Source: an uncultured Roseicyclus sp. (GTDB lineage Bacteria > Pseudomonadota > Alphaproteobacteria > Rhodobacterales > Rhodobacteraceae). Taken from it: DNA of 64,000 bases. Shown here one piece after another: positions 17,317-25,788 of this stretch. A program made the position numbers and the translations under genes. The notes below the pieces were generated by a model. The model was not told the DNA's origin. It did not search any database and worked only from the letters and a program-made list of their open reading frames with translations. The DNA lies in contig CANMRT010000001.1 in the NCBI GenBank assembly GCA_947500415.1, forward strand, positions 894,982 through 958,981. The letters run 5' to 3'. Each line of letters opens with the position of its first letter. Within the stretch, counting starts at the first letter, position 1.

Positions 17317-17922
17317 ATGCAACTGACAGACCGCATTTACGCCGCCCAATCAGACCCGAAAGCCGCTCAGGTTCTGCGGGCGGGGTATGAAACGTTTCTG
17401 CAATTCGGTCTGCGCCGCGCGTCGATGCAGGACATCGCGGATCGTGCGGGCATGAGCCGGGCGGCGCTGTACCTGCATTTCCGCAACAAAGACGACATCT
17501 ACGCAGGCATGATGGCGGCCTATTTCAAGGCGGCGGCTGAGGCGGTTGAGGAGGCTTTGGCTACCGATCCTGACCCGGCGCGCGCGCTGGCGGCCGCATT
17601 TGACGCGCAGATCGGCGATGCGGGCGAGGGGCTGATGCGCTCGGCCCACGCCGATGAATTGCTGTCCGACAAGAACGTGAAAGCGGGCCAAGTGATGGAG
17701 GCCGGGCTTGCGCAATTGGTTCAGGTCTACGCCCGGTGGATTGATGCAGGCGTCTTGGCGGGCCGCATCAATGCGGAGGCCGTGGCGGGTAATGCACAAA
17801 GGCTGGCGCAGGTGATGCTGGCGGGCTTTGACGGCCTGAAAGGGCTGCGCGCGGATTGGGGCGCCTACACCGAGGCGCGCCGACATCTGGCGCGCCTTTA
17901 TGCAAGAGCTCTGACGGCTTAG
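17317..17922 (+). CDS. TetR-family transcriptional regulator
   Basis: A 201-residue regulator with a TetR-type helix-turn-helix near residues 20-60 (RRASMQDIADRAGMSRAALY followed by LHFRNKDDIYAGMM). The C-terminal ligand and dimer domain is helical, with no recognisable ligand signature. The ATG at 17317 is chosen; an in-frame TTG at 17290 would add nine residues. It lies after xseA on the same strand and converges on the peptide-permease operon, overlapping the last 4 bases of that gene. Whether it regulates that operon is not shown. Confidence 0.87.
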   Translation: MQLTDRIYAAQSDPKAAQVLRAGYETFLQFGLRRASMQDIADRAGMSRAALYLHFRNKDDIYAGMMAAYFKAAAEAVEEALATDPDPARALAAAFDAQIGDAGEGLMRSAHADELLSDKNVKAGQVMEAGLAQLVQVYARWIDAGVLAGRINAEAVAGNAQRLAQVMLAGFDGLKGLRADWGAYTEARRHLARLYARALTA

Positions 17923-18965
17923 CGGCCCCTGATGCGCGGATCCAACGCGTCGCGCAACCCGTCGCCGATGTAGTTCACCGACAGCACGGTCAGCGAGATG
18001 AAGACGCCGGGCCAGATCACACGCTCAGGAAACGAGCTTAGCCAATCGGTGCCGTCAAATAGGATGCGGCCCCATGTCGGGAAATCGGACGGGAAGCCCA
18101 GGCCGAGGAAGGACAGGGCGCTTTCGGTGATGATCGCATTGGCGATGCCAAGGGTGGCTGAGACCATGATCGCGGACATGACGTTGGGCAGGATATGGCG
18201 GCCGATCATGTTGGAGGGTTTGGTGCCGATGGAGCGGGCGGCGAGGACAAACTCCCGCTCTTTCAAAGCCAGTACGTCGCCTCGCACAACGCGGGCCGTC
18301 TGCATCCAAGAGGTCAGTCCGATGACCACAACGATCAGCACGAAGATCCCGCCCTCCGGCCCGAAGGCGTTCCGCAACTGATCGCGGAAGAGCATGATGA
18401 TGACGAGGAGGAGTGGCAGCAGCGGGATCGCCAAAAACAGGTCGGTGATCCGCATCAGGATGCCATCGAGGCGGCGGAAGTAGCCCGCCAGAACGCCGAT
18501 CAACGTGCCAAAGAACAGGGCCAGCATCATTGCGGTCAGGCCCACGGCGATGGACGTCTGCCCACCCGTCATAAGGCGCGCGAGCATGTCACGGCCGAGT
18601 TGGTCGGTGCCAAGGGGATGCGACCAGGAGACCTTCAGGAACAGGCCGGGATTGGCGCGGCTGAACTCTTCGGGGCTCGCAAAACACGCGCGCACCATCT
18701 CGAAACCGCCCCCGTCGGGGCCACCGCCGGCGCGGAGGCAGGCCAGCATGTGATTGGAGTTTCGTGCCAGGATGTCGGCAAACTGCGGATCGACGGTCCA
18801 AACCAACGGGCCGATCAAGATGAAGGCCAAGGCAAAGATGAAGAACCCAAGGCCGAACAACGCGCCCTTATGGGTTTTGAATTGATCCCAGACGTCGAAC
18901 CACTGATTGCGTGGCGGACGTTCCTGGATCATGCGGGAGATGCCGGGGTCTGCTTGATCAGTCAT
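17919..18965 (-). CDS. Peptide ABC transporter permease, OppC/DppC type
   Basis: The second inner-membrane permease of a peptide/nickel-type ABC importer, 348 residues. It has the N-terminal OppC segment (FDVWDQFKTHKGALFGLGFF), about six membrane helices, and the EAA loop FVLAARSIGTKPSNMIGRHI that contacts the ATPase. It ends SFLGLGFPSDFPTWGRILFD and YIGDGLRDALDPRIRGR. The start at 18965 overlaps the upstream permease stop by 8 nt. Together with the genes at 18958-22459 it forms the minus-strand half of a divergent transport locus. Substrate unknown. Confidence 0.93.
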   Translation of the reverse strand: MTDQADPGISRMIQERPPRNQWFDVWDQFKTHKGALFGLGFFIFALAFILIGPLVWTVDPQFADILARNSNHMLACLRAGGGPDGGGFEMVRACFASPEEFSRANPGLFLKVSWSHPLGTDQLGRDMLARLMTGGQTSIAVGLTAMMLALFFGTLIGVLAGYFRRLDGILMRITDLFLAIPLLPLLLVIIMLFRDQLRNAFGPEGGIFVLIVVVIGLTSWMQTARVVRGDVLALKEREFVLAARSIGTKPSNMIGRHILPNVMSAIMVSATLGIANAIITESALSFLGLGFPSDFPTWGRILFDGTDWLSSFPERVIWPGVFISLTVLSVNYIGDGLRDALDPRIRGR

Positions 18966-19989
18966 AGCGAATCCTCGGGTCCAGAATGCCGTAGAGTATG
19001 TCGGCAAAGAGGTTGAACAGAACGATCAGCACCGCAAAGATGAAGCTGACGGTTTGCACCACGGGCACATCGCCCGCCTGAATGGCCACAATCAGAAGCT
19101 GGCCAATGCCGTTCACCTTAAAGACCTGCTCCGTGATGATCGCGCCGCCAAAGACGGCGGGCACGTTGAGGGCAATAACGGTAACGACCGGGATCATCGA
19201 GTTGCGCAACACGTGGACCAGAACCACCGTGCGTTCCCCCAGACCCTTGGCGCGCGCGGTCCGCACGTAATCCTGGTTGAGGTTGTCGAGCATCGAGGCG
19301 CGCATGTAGCGGCTAATCTGGCTGGCGTTGAACAGACCCAGCACCATGACCGGCATGATCATCTGACGGAACTGCAAGACGAAGGTATCCCAATCCACGA
19401 CCTCCAGCGTGGTGTCATAGACCGACGGTAGCCAGAATATGCTGTCCTGATCGATCCAGACCGAGAAGATCACGATGAACAGAACGCCGGTAAAGAAGGT
19501 CGGAACCGAGAAGCCGAGCATCGAGATGAAGGTGCCGAGCTGGTCGAAGATCGAATATTGTTTGTAGGCCGAGATGATGCCGAGGGGCAGGGCGATCAGG
19601 ATACCCACGATGTAGGACGTGCCCACGACCCAGAGCGTCTGCGGCATCCGCTGCATGATGAGGTCCATCACCGGCGAGCGGGTCTGATACGAGATGATGC
19701 GGCTGCCGGGGGTGTCGGGTGGGGCCAGTTCGGTGCCGAACCAGCCGTCAATCAGATGTAGGGGTTCGTCCCACATCATCAGCTTCAGCCATTTCAGATA
19801 TTGCACGAAGATCGGATCGTTCACGCCAAGGCTGTCACGGATCTGTTCGCGCACCTCTGGCGGGATCGTCAGGGGTAGGTTCGCGGTGGGATCCGAAGGC
19901 GACAGCTTCACGATGATGAAGATGATGAAACTGATGAACAGTAACGTCGGGATCGCAAGGATCAGACGGCGGATGGTGTAGGTTAGCAT
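18958..19989 (-). CDS. Peptide ABC transporter permease, OppB/DppB type
   Basis: The first permease of the importer, 343 residues. The start MLTYTIRRLILAIPTLLFIS with the early ...DPT... region is the OppB signature. The ATPase-contact loop is QDYVRTARAKGLGERTVVLV, and the C-terminus is FNLFADILYGILDPRIRYD. An insertion between helices one and two (about residues 50-115) is typical of long OppB forms. It overlaps the OppC gene and starts 40 bases after the small secreted gene. Likely one transcript with the binding protein. Confidence 0.93.
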   Translation of the reverse strand: MLTYTIRRLILAIPTLLFISFIIFIIVKLSPSDPTANLPLTIPPEVREQIRDSLGVNDPIFVQYLKWLKLMMWDEPLHLIDGWFGTELAPPDTPGSRIISYQTRSPVMDLIMQRMPQTLWVVGTSYIVGILIALPLGIISAYKQYSIFDQLGTFISMLGFSVPTFFTGVLFIVIFSVWIDQDSIFWLPSVYDTTLEVVDWDTFVLQFRQMIMPVMVLGLFNASQISRYMRASMLDNLNQDYVRTARAKGLGERTVVLVHVLRNSMIPVVTVIALNVPAVFGGAIITEQVFKVNGIGQLLIVAIQAGDVPVVQTVSFIFAVLIVLFNLFADILYGILDPRIRYD

Positions 19990-20029
19990 TTGGCGGTCCT
20001 ACTTATACGTGTGTTGGATTCGGATAAGG

Positions 20030-20314
20030 TCATAGCTCTACACACCTGCCGATGATTTCGCGGCCCGTGGCGACGTCTTCGCCGGGCCAGTAAACGCTGA
20101 CGCCAACGCCATTTTCAGATGGGTTGCTCAGGACGAGCACAAGGGTTGGGCGCGCGTCGCCCAGGCGTTCGACGTATCGGCGTTCAGAATAGGGGACGTC
20201 ATCGAGCAGGCCTTCGCAGACCTCAATCGTCGCGTAGCGCAAAGCGGTATCGGCTGCTGCAGAGAATGTGGCCAATGCAAGGGGAGCGGCGAGGATGAGC
20301 GACCGTGGCATCAT
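20030..20314 (-). CDS. Small secreted protein inside the peptide-transporter operon
   Basis: A 94-residue protein with a signal peptide (MMPRSLILAAPLALATFSAAA) and a mature part with two cysteines (IEVCEGLL and IGRCVEL) that could form one disulfide. I recognise no family. Its ATG overlaps the stop of the preceding small gene by 3 bases, so the two are coupled. It sits 40 bases upstream of the OppB gene. A periplasmic role linked to the transporter is only an inference from position. Confidence 0.65.
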   Translation of the reverse strand: MMPRSLILAAPLALATFSAAADTALRYATIEVCEGLLDDVPYSERRYVERLGDARPTLVLVLSNPSENGVGVSVYWPGEDVATGREIIGRCVEL

Positions 20315-20685
20315 GCGGCCTCTCGTGAGGCGCAGGTGGCGCGATGTGCGTCGCCCTGGCCGGTGAACATGAGCATATCAACGTCCGCGCCCGAGAAGGT
20401 CAGGACAAGGACCGCGTCGTCTTCATTGATGTAGTTGAGCGAGCCGGACGTGCCATCGGCGTCTACGGTGTTTGAGCTGAGATCAAGTCGGGTGGTTTGT
20501 AGGCCACCTTCGACGGTCGCGGATTGCGCGCTCCAATCGAAGGCAATGGCGAAAACCAGGAAAGAGGGGGTGCAGCCGCCGGCTGTGCAATATTCGGTGC
20601 CGACACAATCCATCGCGCCGAAAGCGCTCGCGGGATGTGCGAGGGCTGTCAGGCCAAGGGCCAAAAGGAATGGGCGTGCGATCAT
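20311..20685 (-). CDS. Cysteine-containing secreted protein inside the peptide-transporter operon
   Basis: A 124-residue protein with signal peptide MIARPFLLALGLTALAHPAS and a mature domain with four cysteines (MDCVGTEYCTAGGCTP and RATCASREAA). The rest reads like a small beta-rich domain (LNYINEDDAVLVLTFSGADV, MLMFTGQGDAHRATC). The start at 20685 places the signal peptide first; a longer frame runs into the binding-protein gene. No family is recognised. It lies 55 bases after the binding-protein stop, on the same strand. Confidence 0.68.
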   Translation of the reverse strand: MIARPFLLALGLTALAHPASAFGAMDCVGTEYCTAGGCTPSFLVFAIAFDWSAQSATVEGGLQTTRLDLSSNTVDADGTSGSLNYINEDDAVLVLTFSGADVDMLMFTGQGDAHRATCASREAA

Positions 20686-20740
20686 GGGGTCTGGTGCATT
20701 GAATGGCCCGCGCGAGAACCCCGCGCGGGCCTTGGTCACA

Positions 20741-22459
20741 TCACTCGGGGATGCGGTGCCATTCGGCGATGTTCCACAGCTCCGAATCCCAGTCGGACAT
20801 GCGGATGCCGCCGAGGGAGTTGGCGTGTGCGGACACGCCGCCACGGTGGATCAGCGGAATGATCGAGTAGGACTGAACGAGCATGTCGTTCTGCATCCGC
20901 GCGATCTCACCGCGACGCTCCAGATCGGCCGTACCGGCCATCTCTTCGATCAGGGCATCGTAAGCCGGATCACAGAAGCGCTGCATGTTCGAGCCCTGCC
21001 ACTGCGATGCAGGCGACGGCCACTCGGAGCATGCCCAGTTGGCCATATAGGCCTGCGGGTCCACACCCGCGAAGTTGTTGGTGTACATCTCCACGTCGGC
21101 ATAGAACTTCTGGAACGTGTCCGGGGATGCCGGATCGCCGCCGAAGAAGACCGATGCGTCGATGTTGCGAAGCTCGGCGTCGATGCCGATCTCGGCCCAC
21201 CACTGCTTGACCAGCGCTTGGGTGTCCTGACGGACGGCGTTGGTCGAGGTCTGGTAGAGCACCTGAAGCGGCACACCATCCAATTCGCGGATGCCATCGC
21301 CATCGGTGTCGAGGATGCCCGCTTCGTCCAGCAATGCATTGGCCCCAGCGATGTCCTGCACAAGGCAGCCATCATTGGCGGTCGAGGCATAGAGATCAGG
21401 TGCGGGAAGCACGTTACAGGTGGGCTGACCACCGGCACCGTAGCCAACTTCAACCAGCAATGCGCGGTCGATGGCCATGGACATGGCCTGCCCGATGACC
21501 GGGTTGGTCAGGAACGGGTGTGCGCCGCCCTCTGCCGTGGCACGAAGATCGCCAAGGGCCGGATCAGGGTCGGTCTGGTTGAGGTGCAGACGCTCAACAG
21601 AGGTACCAAACGCGGTCACGACCGTGCCGTTCCCTTGCGCTTCCATCTGCGCGAGGATCGTCGGGTCGATCTGCAGGTTCCAGGCGTAGTCAAACTCACC
21701 CGTTTCAAGTACCGAACGCGCCGCTGCCGTTGCATCGCCGCCACCTTTGAAGGTCACGGAGGCGAAGTGCGGCTGATCCGGCACGCGGTAGTTGTCGTTG
21801 GCTACGAATTCGATCACGTCATTCGGGCGGAAGTCCGACACCACGAAGGGGCCGGTGCCGATGGGGCCAAAGTTGGCCTCGGTGCACTCCGGCGCGCGGG
21901 CGCCGAGGCAATCGGCGAACTGGGCGGCCTGGATGATCGGGCTCTCTGAGCCGACAAGTGCTGTGTAGGGGAAGGGTGTGGGCTGATCGAAGTTGATCTG
22001 AACGGTCAGATCGTCCACGGCCACAATGCTTTCCACGCCATCAAAGTAGGATGCCTGAGCGCAGCCGCCTTCGGGGTGGGTGCAATATTCCCAAGTGAAC
22101 ACAGCGTCTGCTGCGGTCATGGCCGAGCCATCGGACCACAGGATGCCTTCCTGAAGGGTCCATGTGATCTGTGTCAGATCCTCGGAGATGCCGCCATTCT
22201 CGACGGTTGGGATCTCGGCGGCGAGCCAAGGGACCAGCGTGCCGGTGTCATCAAAACGGCCAAGCGATTCCAGAACGAGCGAGGCCGACTCGACCTCTTT
22301 CGTGCCGCCCGACAGATACGGGTTCAGCGTGGAAGGCGCCTGCCAATAGATGATGTTGAGGTGGCCCGACCCGCCGCGGGCAAGGTGCCCGTCGGCCCAG
22401 GCGGCCATCGGAGCCATCGCCAGTGCGGCTGCTCCGAGCATAAGAATTTTGCGTGTCAT
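20741..22459 (-). CDS. Periplasmic peptide-binding protein, OppA/DppA type (SBP family 5)
   Basis: A 572-residue extracellular solute-binding protein of family 5. It has a signal peptide (MTRKILMLGAAALAMAPMAA, cut after AWA), the entry segment GHLNIIYWQAPSTLNPYLSG, and LQEGILWSDGSAMTAADAVF, the family landmark. It captures the substrate in the periplasm for the OppB/OppC permeases. ATG 22459 follows AGGAGAG. It is the first gene of the minus-strand unit and is divergent from the ATPase gene with 268 bases between. The neighbouring amidohydrolases suggest peptide or N-acyl amino acid substrates. Confidence 0.92.
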   Translation of the reverse strand: MTRKILMLGAAALAMAPMAAWADGHLARGGSGHLNIIYWQAPSTLNPYLSGGTKEVESASLVLESLGRFDDTGTLVPWLAAEIPTVENGGISEDLTQITWTLQEGILWSDGSAMTAADAVFTWEYCTHPEGGCAQASYFDGVESIVAVDDLTVQINFDQPTPFPYTALVGSESPIIQAAQFADCLGARAPECTEANFGPIGTGPFVVSDFRPNDVIEFVANDNYRVPDQPHFASVTFKGGGDATAAARSVLETGEFDYAWNLQIDPTILAQMEAQGNGTVVTAFGTSVERLHLNQTDPDPALGDLRATAEGGAHPFLTNPVIGQAMSMAIDRALLVEVGYGAGGQPTCNVLPAPDLYASTANDGCLVQDIAGANALLDEAGILDTDGDGIRELDGVPLQVLYQTSTNAVRQDTQALVKQWWAEIGIDAELRNIDASVFFGGDPASPDTFQKFYADVEMYTNNFAGVDPQAYMANWACSEWPSPASQWQGSNMQRFCDPAYDALIEEMAGTADLERRGEIARMQNDMLVQSYSIIPLIHRGGVSAHANSLGGIRMSDWDSELWNIAEWHRIPE

Positions 22460-22567
22460 GGGTGTCTTTCTCTCCTTGTTGGACGCTCTTGCCTCTGATG
22501 GGCATATCGCCTTACCGGCGCATACTCGTCTTGTTTGGTGGCCGAGGTTCTGCGCCGCAAGCGACAC

Positions 22568-22599
22568 CGAACCATTGCTGCCAATTCGTGCATGGTTCG
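22568..22599. promoter_or_regulatory. Dyad in the divergent transporter promoter region
   Basis: CGAACCAT and ATGGTTCG form an exact inverted repeat with 16 bases between them, in the 268-base gap between the divergent transporter halves. It could be an operator serving both. No -35/-10 pair was assigned. The rest of 22460-22727 shows nothing else I can name. Confidence 0.4.
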
Positions 22600-22727
22600 C
22601 CTAACGCCGCGAAAAAGCAAGCCTTCTGCCGTGGCGTCATGCTGATTCATTGGGCAGTCGTAGAATTTGACAGCATCGGGGCGGGGTCATACCGTCGGCC
22701 CATCATCCCGTCAGGAGAGTGCCACCC

Positions 22728-24641
22728 ATGCTGGATCAGCCCATTGCCCAAGTGCGCAACCTGCGGGTGGAGTTTGAGACCAAGAACGGCACGGTTGTAG
22801 GGGTTGAGGACGTCTCGTTCGACGTGCAACCCGGCGAAACGGTTTGCATCGTTGGCGAATCTGGGTCCGGGAAATCGGTCTCATCCCTTTCGCTGATGCG
22901 CTTAGTGGAATTCGGCGGCGGTGAAATTGCTGGCGGCGAATTGCTGTTCGACCGCGGCGGTGACGCCCCCATCGATCTGGCGAAACAGGGCACCGGCGCG
23001 ATGCGCCAAATTCGCGGCAACGACATCGGGATGATCTTTCAGGAGCCGATGACGGCGCTGAACCCTGTCTTCACGGTCGAGCGTCAGCTGACCGAAGGCC
23101 TGCGCAAGCACCTCAATATGAGTGGCGAGAAGGCCCGCGCCCGTGCGCTGGAGCTGATGAACCTTGTTCGCATTCCTGAGCCTGAGCGGCGTTTGCAGCA
23201 ATATCCACACGAGCTTTCCGGGGGCATGCGCCAACGCATTGTAATAGCGATGGCGCTGGCCTGTGAGCCACGCATCCTGATCGCGGATGAGCCGACAACC
23301 GCGTTGGACGTGACGATTCAGGCCGAGATCCTCGCGCTCATCAACCGATTGAAGAATGAGACCGGAACTAGCGTTCTGTTCATCACCCACGACATGGCCG
23401 TGGTGGCACAGATGGCGGACCGTGTGATCGTCATGTACCGCGGGCGCAAGGTGGAAGAGGGGCCTGTTGAGGAGATCTTCAACAATCCCCAGCACGACTA
23501 CACCAAAGCCCTGCTCGCCGCCGTGCCGAAGCTGGGTGAGATGCGCGGCAAAAGCCTGCCGGAGCCGATGAAGCTTTTGGGGCGCGAGACCAAGGCGACG
23601 GATCCGATCCAGGGCACCGATAAGCTGCTGTTGAAGGTCGACAATCTGGTGACGCGCTTTGCGGTGCGCGGTGGCCTGTTGCGCCGAACCGTGGCGCAGG
23701 TCCACGCGGTTGAGGATGTGTCGCTGCGCCTGAATTCCGGGCGCACGCTGTCGTTGGTTGGCGAATCCGGGTGCGGGAAATCTACTTGCGGGCGCTCGAT
23801 CCTGCGGTTGGTTGAGCCGAACTCCGGCACCATCGAGCTCGACGGTGAAGACATCCTTGCCATGGGACCGGAGAAACTGCGCCGGGCGCGGCAGCAGATG
23901 CAGATGATCTTCCAGGACCCCTTTGCCTCGCTGAACCCGCAGATGCGGTTGGGCATTCAGGTGGCGGAGCCGCTGATGAACTACGGCCAGTTCAGCGCGC
24001 AGGACCGCACTGATAAAGTGGCGGAGCTGTTTGACCGGGTGCAGCTGCCCCGTGACTACATGCAGCGTTACCCCCACGAGCTATCAGGCGGTCAGCGCCA
24101 GCGCGTCGCCATTGCTCGGGCTTTGGCGTTGCAGCCGAAGTTAATTATTGCGGATGAGGCTGTCTCCGCCCTCGACGTGTCGGTGCAGGCCGAGGTGCTG
24201 AACCTGATGATGGAATTGCAGCAGGAAATGGGGCTGAGTTACCTGTTCATAAGCCACGATATGGCGGTGGTGGAGCGTGTCAGCCACGATGTGGGCGTCA
24301 TGTATCTGGGCCGGGTTGTGGAAATCGGGCCGCGTCAACAGATTTTCGAGAACCCGCAGCATCCTTATACGCAGGCGCTTTTGAGTGCGGTTCCGGTGGC
24401 CGACCCGGCGCAGCGCAAGACGGATAAGGATTTGAACTTCAAGCCAATCCCGTCGCCTGTGCATGGGTTGGACTATGTGCCCGGTCCGTCGCTTTATGAG
24501 GAAATCTCGCCCGGTCACAAAGTGTTGGTCGGGAATTGGGGTGATTTCGACCGCTCAGATGAGGTTGAACGCCGCGAGGCGGCGGTGCGTGAAGGTTTGA
24601 CGCAAGTTGAGGGAGCTTCGGCTCGACCACTCTATGACTGA
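22728..24641 (+). CDS. Fused double ATPase of the peptide ABC transporter (OppD-OppF)
   Basis: A 637-residue protein that joins the two ATPase subunits of the importer in one chain. First domain: Walker A GESGSGKS, signature ELSGGMRQRIVIAMAL, Walker B ILIADEPTTALD. Second domain: GESGCGKST, ELSGGQRQRVAIARAL, LIIADEAVSALD. The oligopeptide-type C-terminal extension (FENPQHPYTQALLSAVPVAD) is present after each half. ATG 22728 follows AGGAG. The stop overlaps the M20 deacylase gene by 8 nt, so transport and hydrolysis genes are translationally linked. Confidence 0.94.
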   Translation: MLDQPIAQVRNLRVEFETKNGTVVGVEDVSFDVQPGETVCIVGESGSGKSVSSLSLMRLVEFGGGEIAGGELLFDRGGDAPIDLAKQGTGAMRQIRGNDIGMIFQEPMTALNPVFTVERQLTEGLRKHLNMSGEKARARALELMNLVRIPEPERRLQQYPHELSGGMRQRIVIAMALACEPRILIADEPTTALDVTIQAEILALINRLKNETGTSVLFITHDMAVVAQMADRVIVMYRGRKVEEGPVEEIFNNPQHDYTKALLAAVPKLGEMRGKSLPEPMKLLGRETKATDPIQGTDKLLLKVDNLVTRFAVRGGLLRRTVAQVHAVEDVSLRLNSGRTLSLVGESGCGKSTCGRSILRLVEPNSGTIELDGEDILAMGPEKLRRARQQMQMIFQDPFASLNPQMRLGIQVAEPLMNYGQFSAQDRTDKVAELFDRVQLPRDYMQRYPHELSGGQRQRVAIARALALQPKLIIADEAVSALDVSVQAEVLNLMMELQQEMGLSYLFISHDMAVVERVSHDVGVMYLGRVVEIGPRQQIFENPQHPYTQALLSAVPVADPAQRKTDKDLNFKPIPSPVHGLDYVPGPSLYEEISPGHKVLVGNWGDFDRSDEVERREAAVREGLTQVEGASARPLYD

Positions 24642-25788
24642 TGCCCTCAGCCCACGCGCGCTGATCGAGAAGTTGGTGAGCTTCCCCACTGTCAGCCGCG
24701 ATAGCAATCTGGACTTGGTGGATTGGGTGGAAGGCTACCTTGGCGACCAAGGCATCGATGCTAAGCGGGACTATGATGAGACAGGGCAGAAGGCCTCTCT
24801 CTTCGCCCATGTGGGACCTGAGGAAGACGGTGGTGTTATCCTGTCCGGCCATGTGGACGTGGTGCCCGTTGATGGGCAGGCGTGGGACACTGACCCGTTC
24901 ACCGTGACCGAGAAGGACGGCAAGCTATACGGGCGTGGCACCTGTGACATGAAGGGTTTCGATGCGCTGGCGATCTGGGCCGTGGTCGAGGCGAAACGCC
25001 GAGGTGTGACGCGACCCGTGCAATTGGCGCTGAGCCGGGATGAGGAAATCGGCTGCGTCGGTGCGCCGCCGATGATCGAGGCAATGCAGGGCGCGGTTCC
25101 CAAAGCGTCAATGGCGATTATCGGTGAGCCGACGGAGATGGGCATCATCAATGGCCACAAGGGCGGCACCGGCTTCGATCTGCATTTCCGGGGGTTTGAA
25201 ATTCATTCCTCGCTGCAACCCGATGGCGTCTCGGCCATTATGGAGGCCGCGCGGCTGATCCAGTGGGCCAATGAACAGAACGAGGCGAGTGCCGCTGCCG
25301 CTGACCCGAACAGCCCCTATTATCCGCCGTTCTCGACACTTCATGTCGGAATGATTGAGGGCGGGACGGCGCACAATATCACGGCGAAGGATTGCACCTT
25401 CGTCCTGAGCCTGCGGTGCCTGCCGACGGACGATCTGGCCGAGTGGAAGGCGAAGATCCAAGGCAAAATCGCGGAGATTGAGGCGGGCATGAAAGCCATC
25501 CGCCCGGAGGCCGCAATCATTGTGACGCCGCGCTGGGATGTCCCCGGTTTGCGCGCCGAGGACGAGGGCGAGGCTGAAGTGATGGTCCGCCGCCTGACCG
25601 GGCGCAATGGCACGGGCGTTGTCAGCTTCGGCACTGAAGCGGGTCAGTTTCAGGCCGGTGGATATTCCGCCGTTGTCTGTGGCCCCGGCAACATCGACCA
25701 AGCCCACCAACCGAACGAATTCATCACGCTGGACCAGTTCCGGCAGGGTGAGGCGTTCATGGAAAACCTTCTGACCGAACTGCAATGA
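24634..25788 (+). CDS. M20 deacylase, acetylornithine deacetylase (ArgE) type
   Basis: A 384-residue zinc hydrolase of peptidase family M20 that removes acyl groups from amino acids. The zinc site is visible in ILSGHVDVVPVDG, YGRGTCDMKGFDALA and LSRDEEIGCVGAP, and the late histidine is in GNIDQAHQPNEFI. The dimer domain lies around GFEIHSSLQPDGVSAI. ArgE proper makes ornithine, but the placement in a transporter operon suggests a catabolic role on imported N-acyl amino acids. It overlaps both neighbours (8 and 4 nt). Confidence 0.88.
   Translation: MTDALSPRALIEKLVSFPTVSRDSNLDLVDWVEGYLGDQGIDAKRDYDETGQKASLFAHVGPEEDGGVILSGHVDVVPVDGQAWDTDPFTVTEKDGKLYGRGTCDMKGFDALAIWAVVEAKRRGVTRPVQLALSRDEEIGCVGAPPMIEAMQGAVPKASMAIIGEPTEMGIINGHKGGTGFDLHFRGFEIHSSLQPDGVSAIMEAARLIQWANEQNEASAAAADPNSPYYPPFSTLHVGMIEGGTAHNITAKDCTFVLSLRCLPTDDLAEWKAKIQGKIAEIEAGMKAIRPEAAIIVTPRWDVPGLRAEDEGEAEVMVRRLTGRNGTGVVSFGTEAGQFQAGGYSAVVCGPGNIDQAHQPNEFITLDQFRQGEAFMENLLTELQ

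Noticed and set aside
20435-21949. Long open frame opposite the peptide-binding protein (504 codons)
   Set aside because: Antisense shadow; the opposite strand has a signal peptide and family 5 landmarks.
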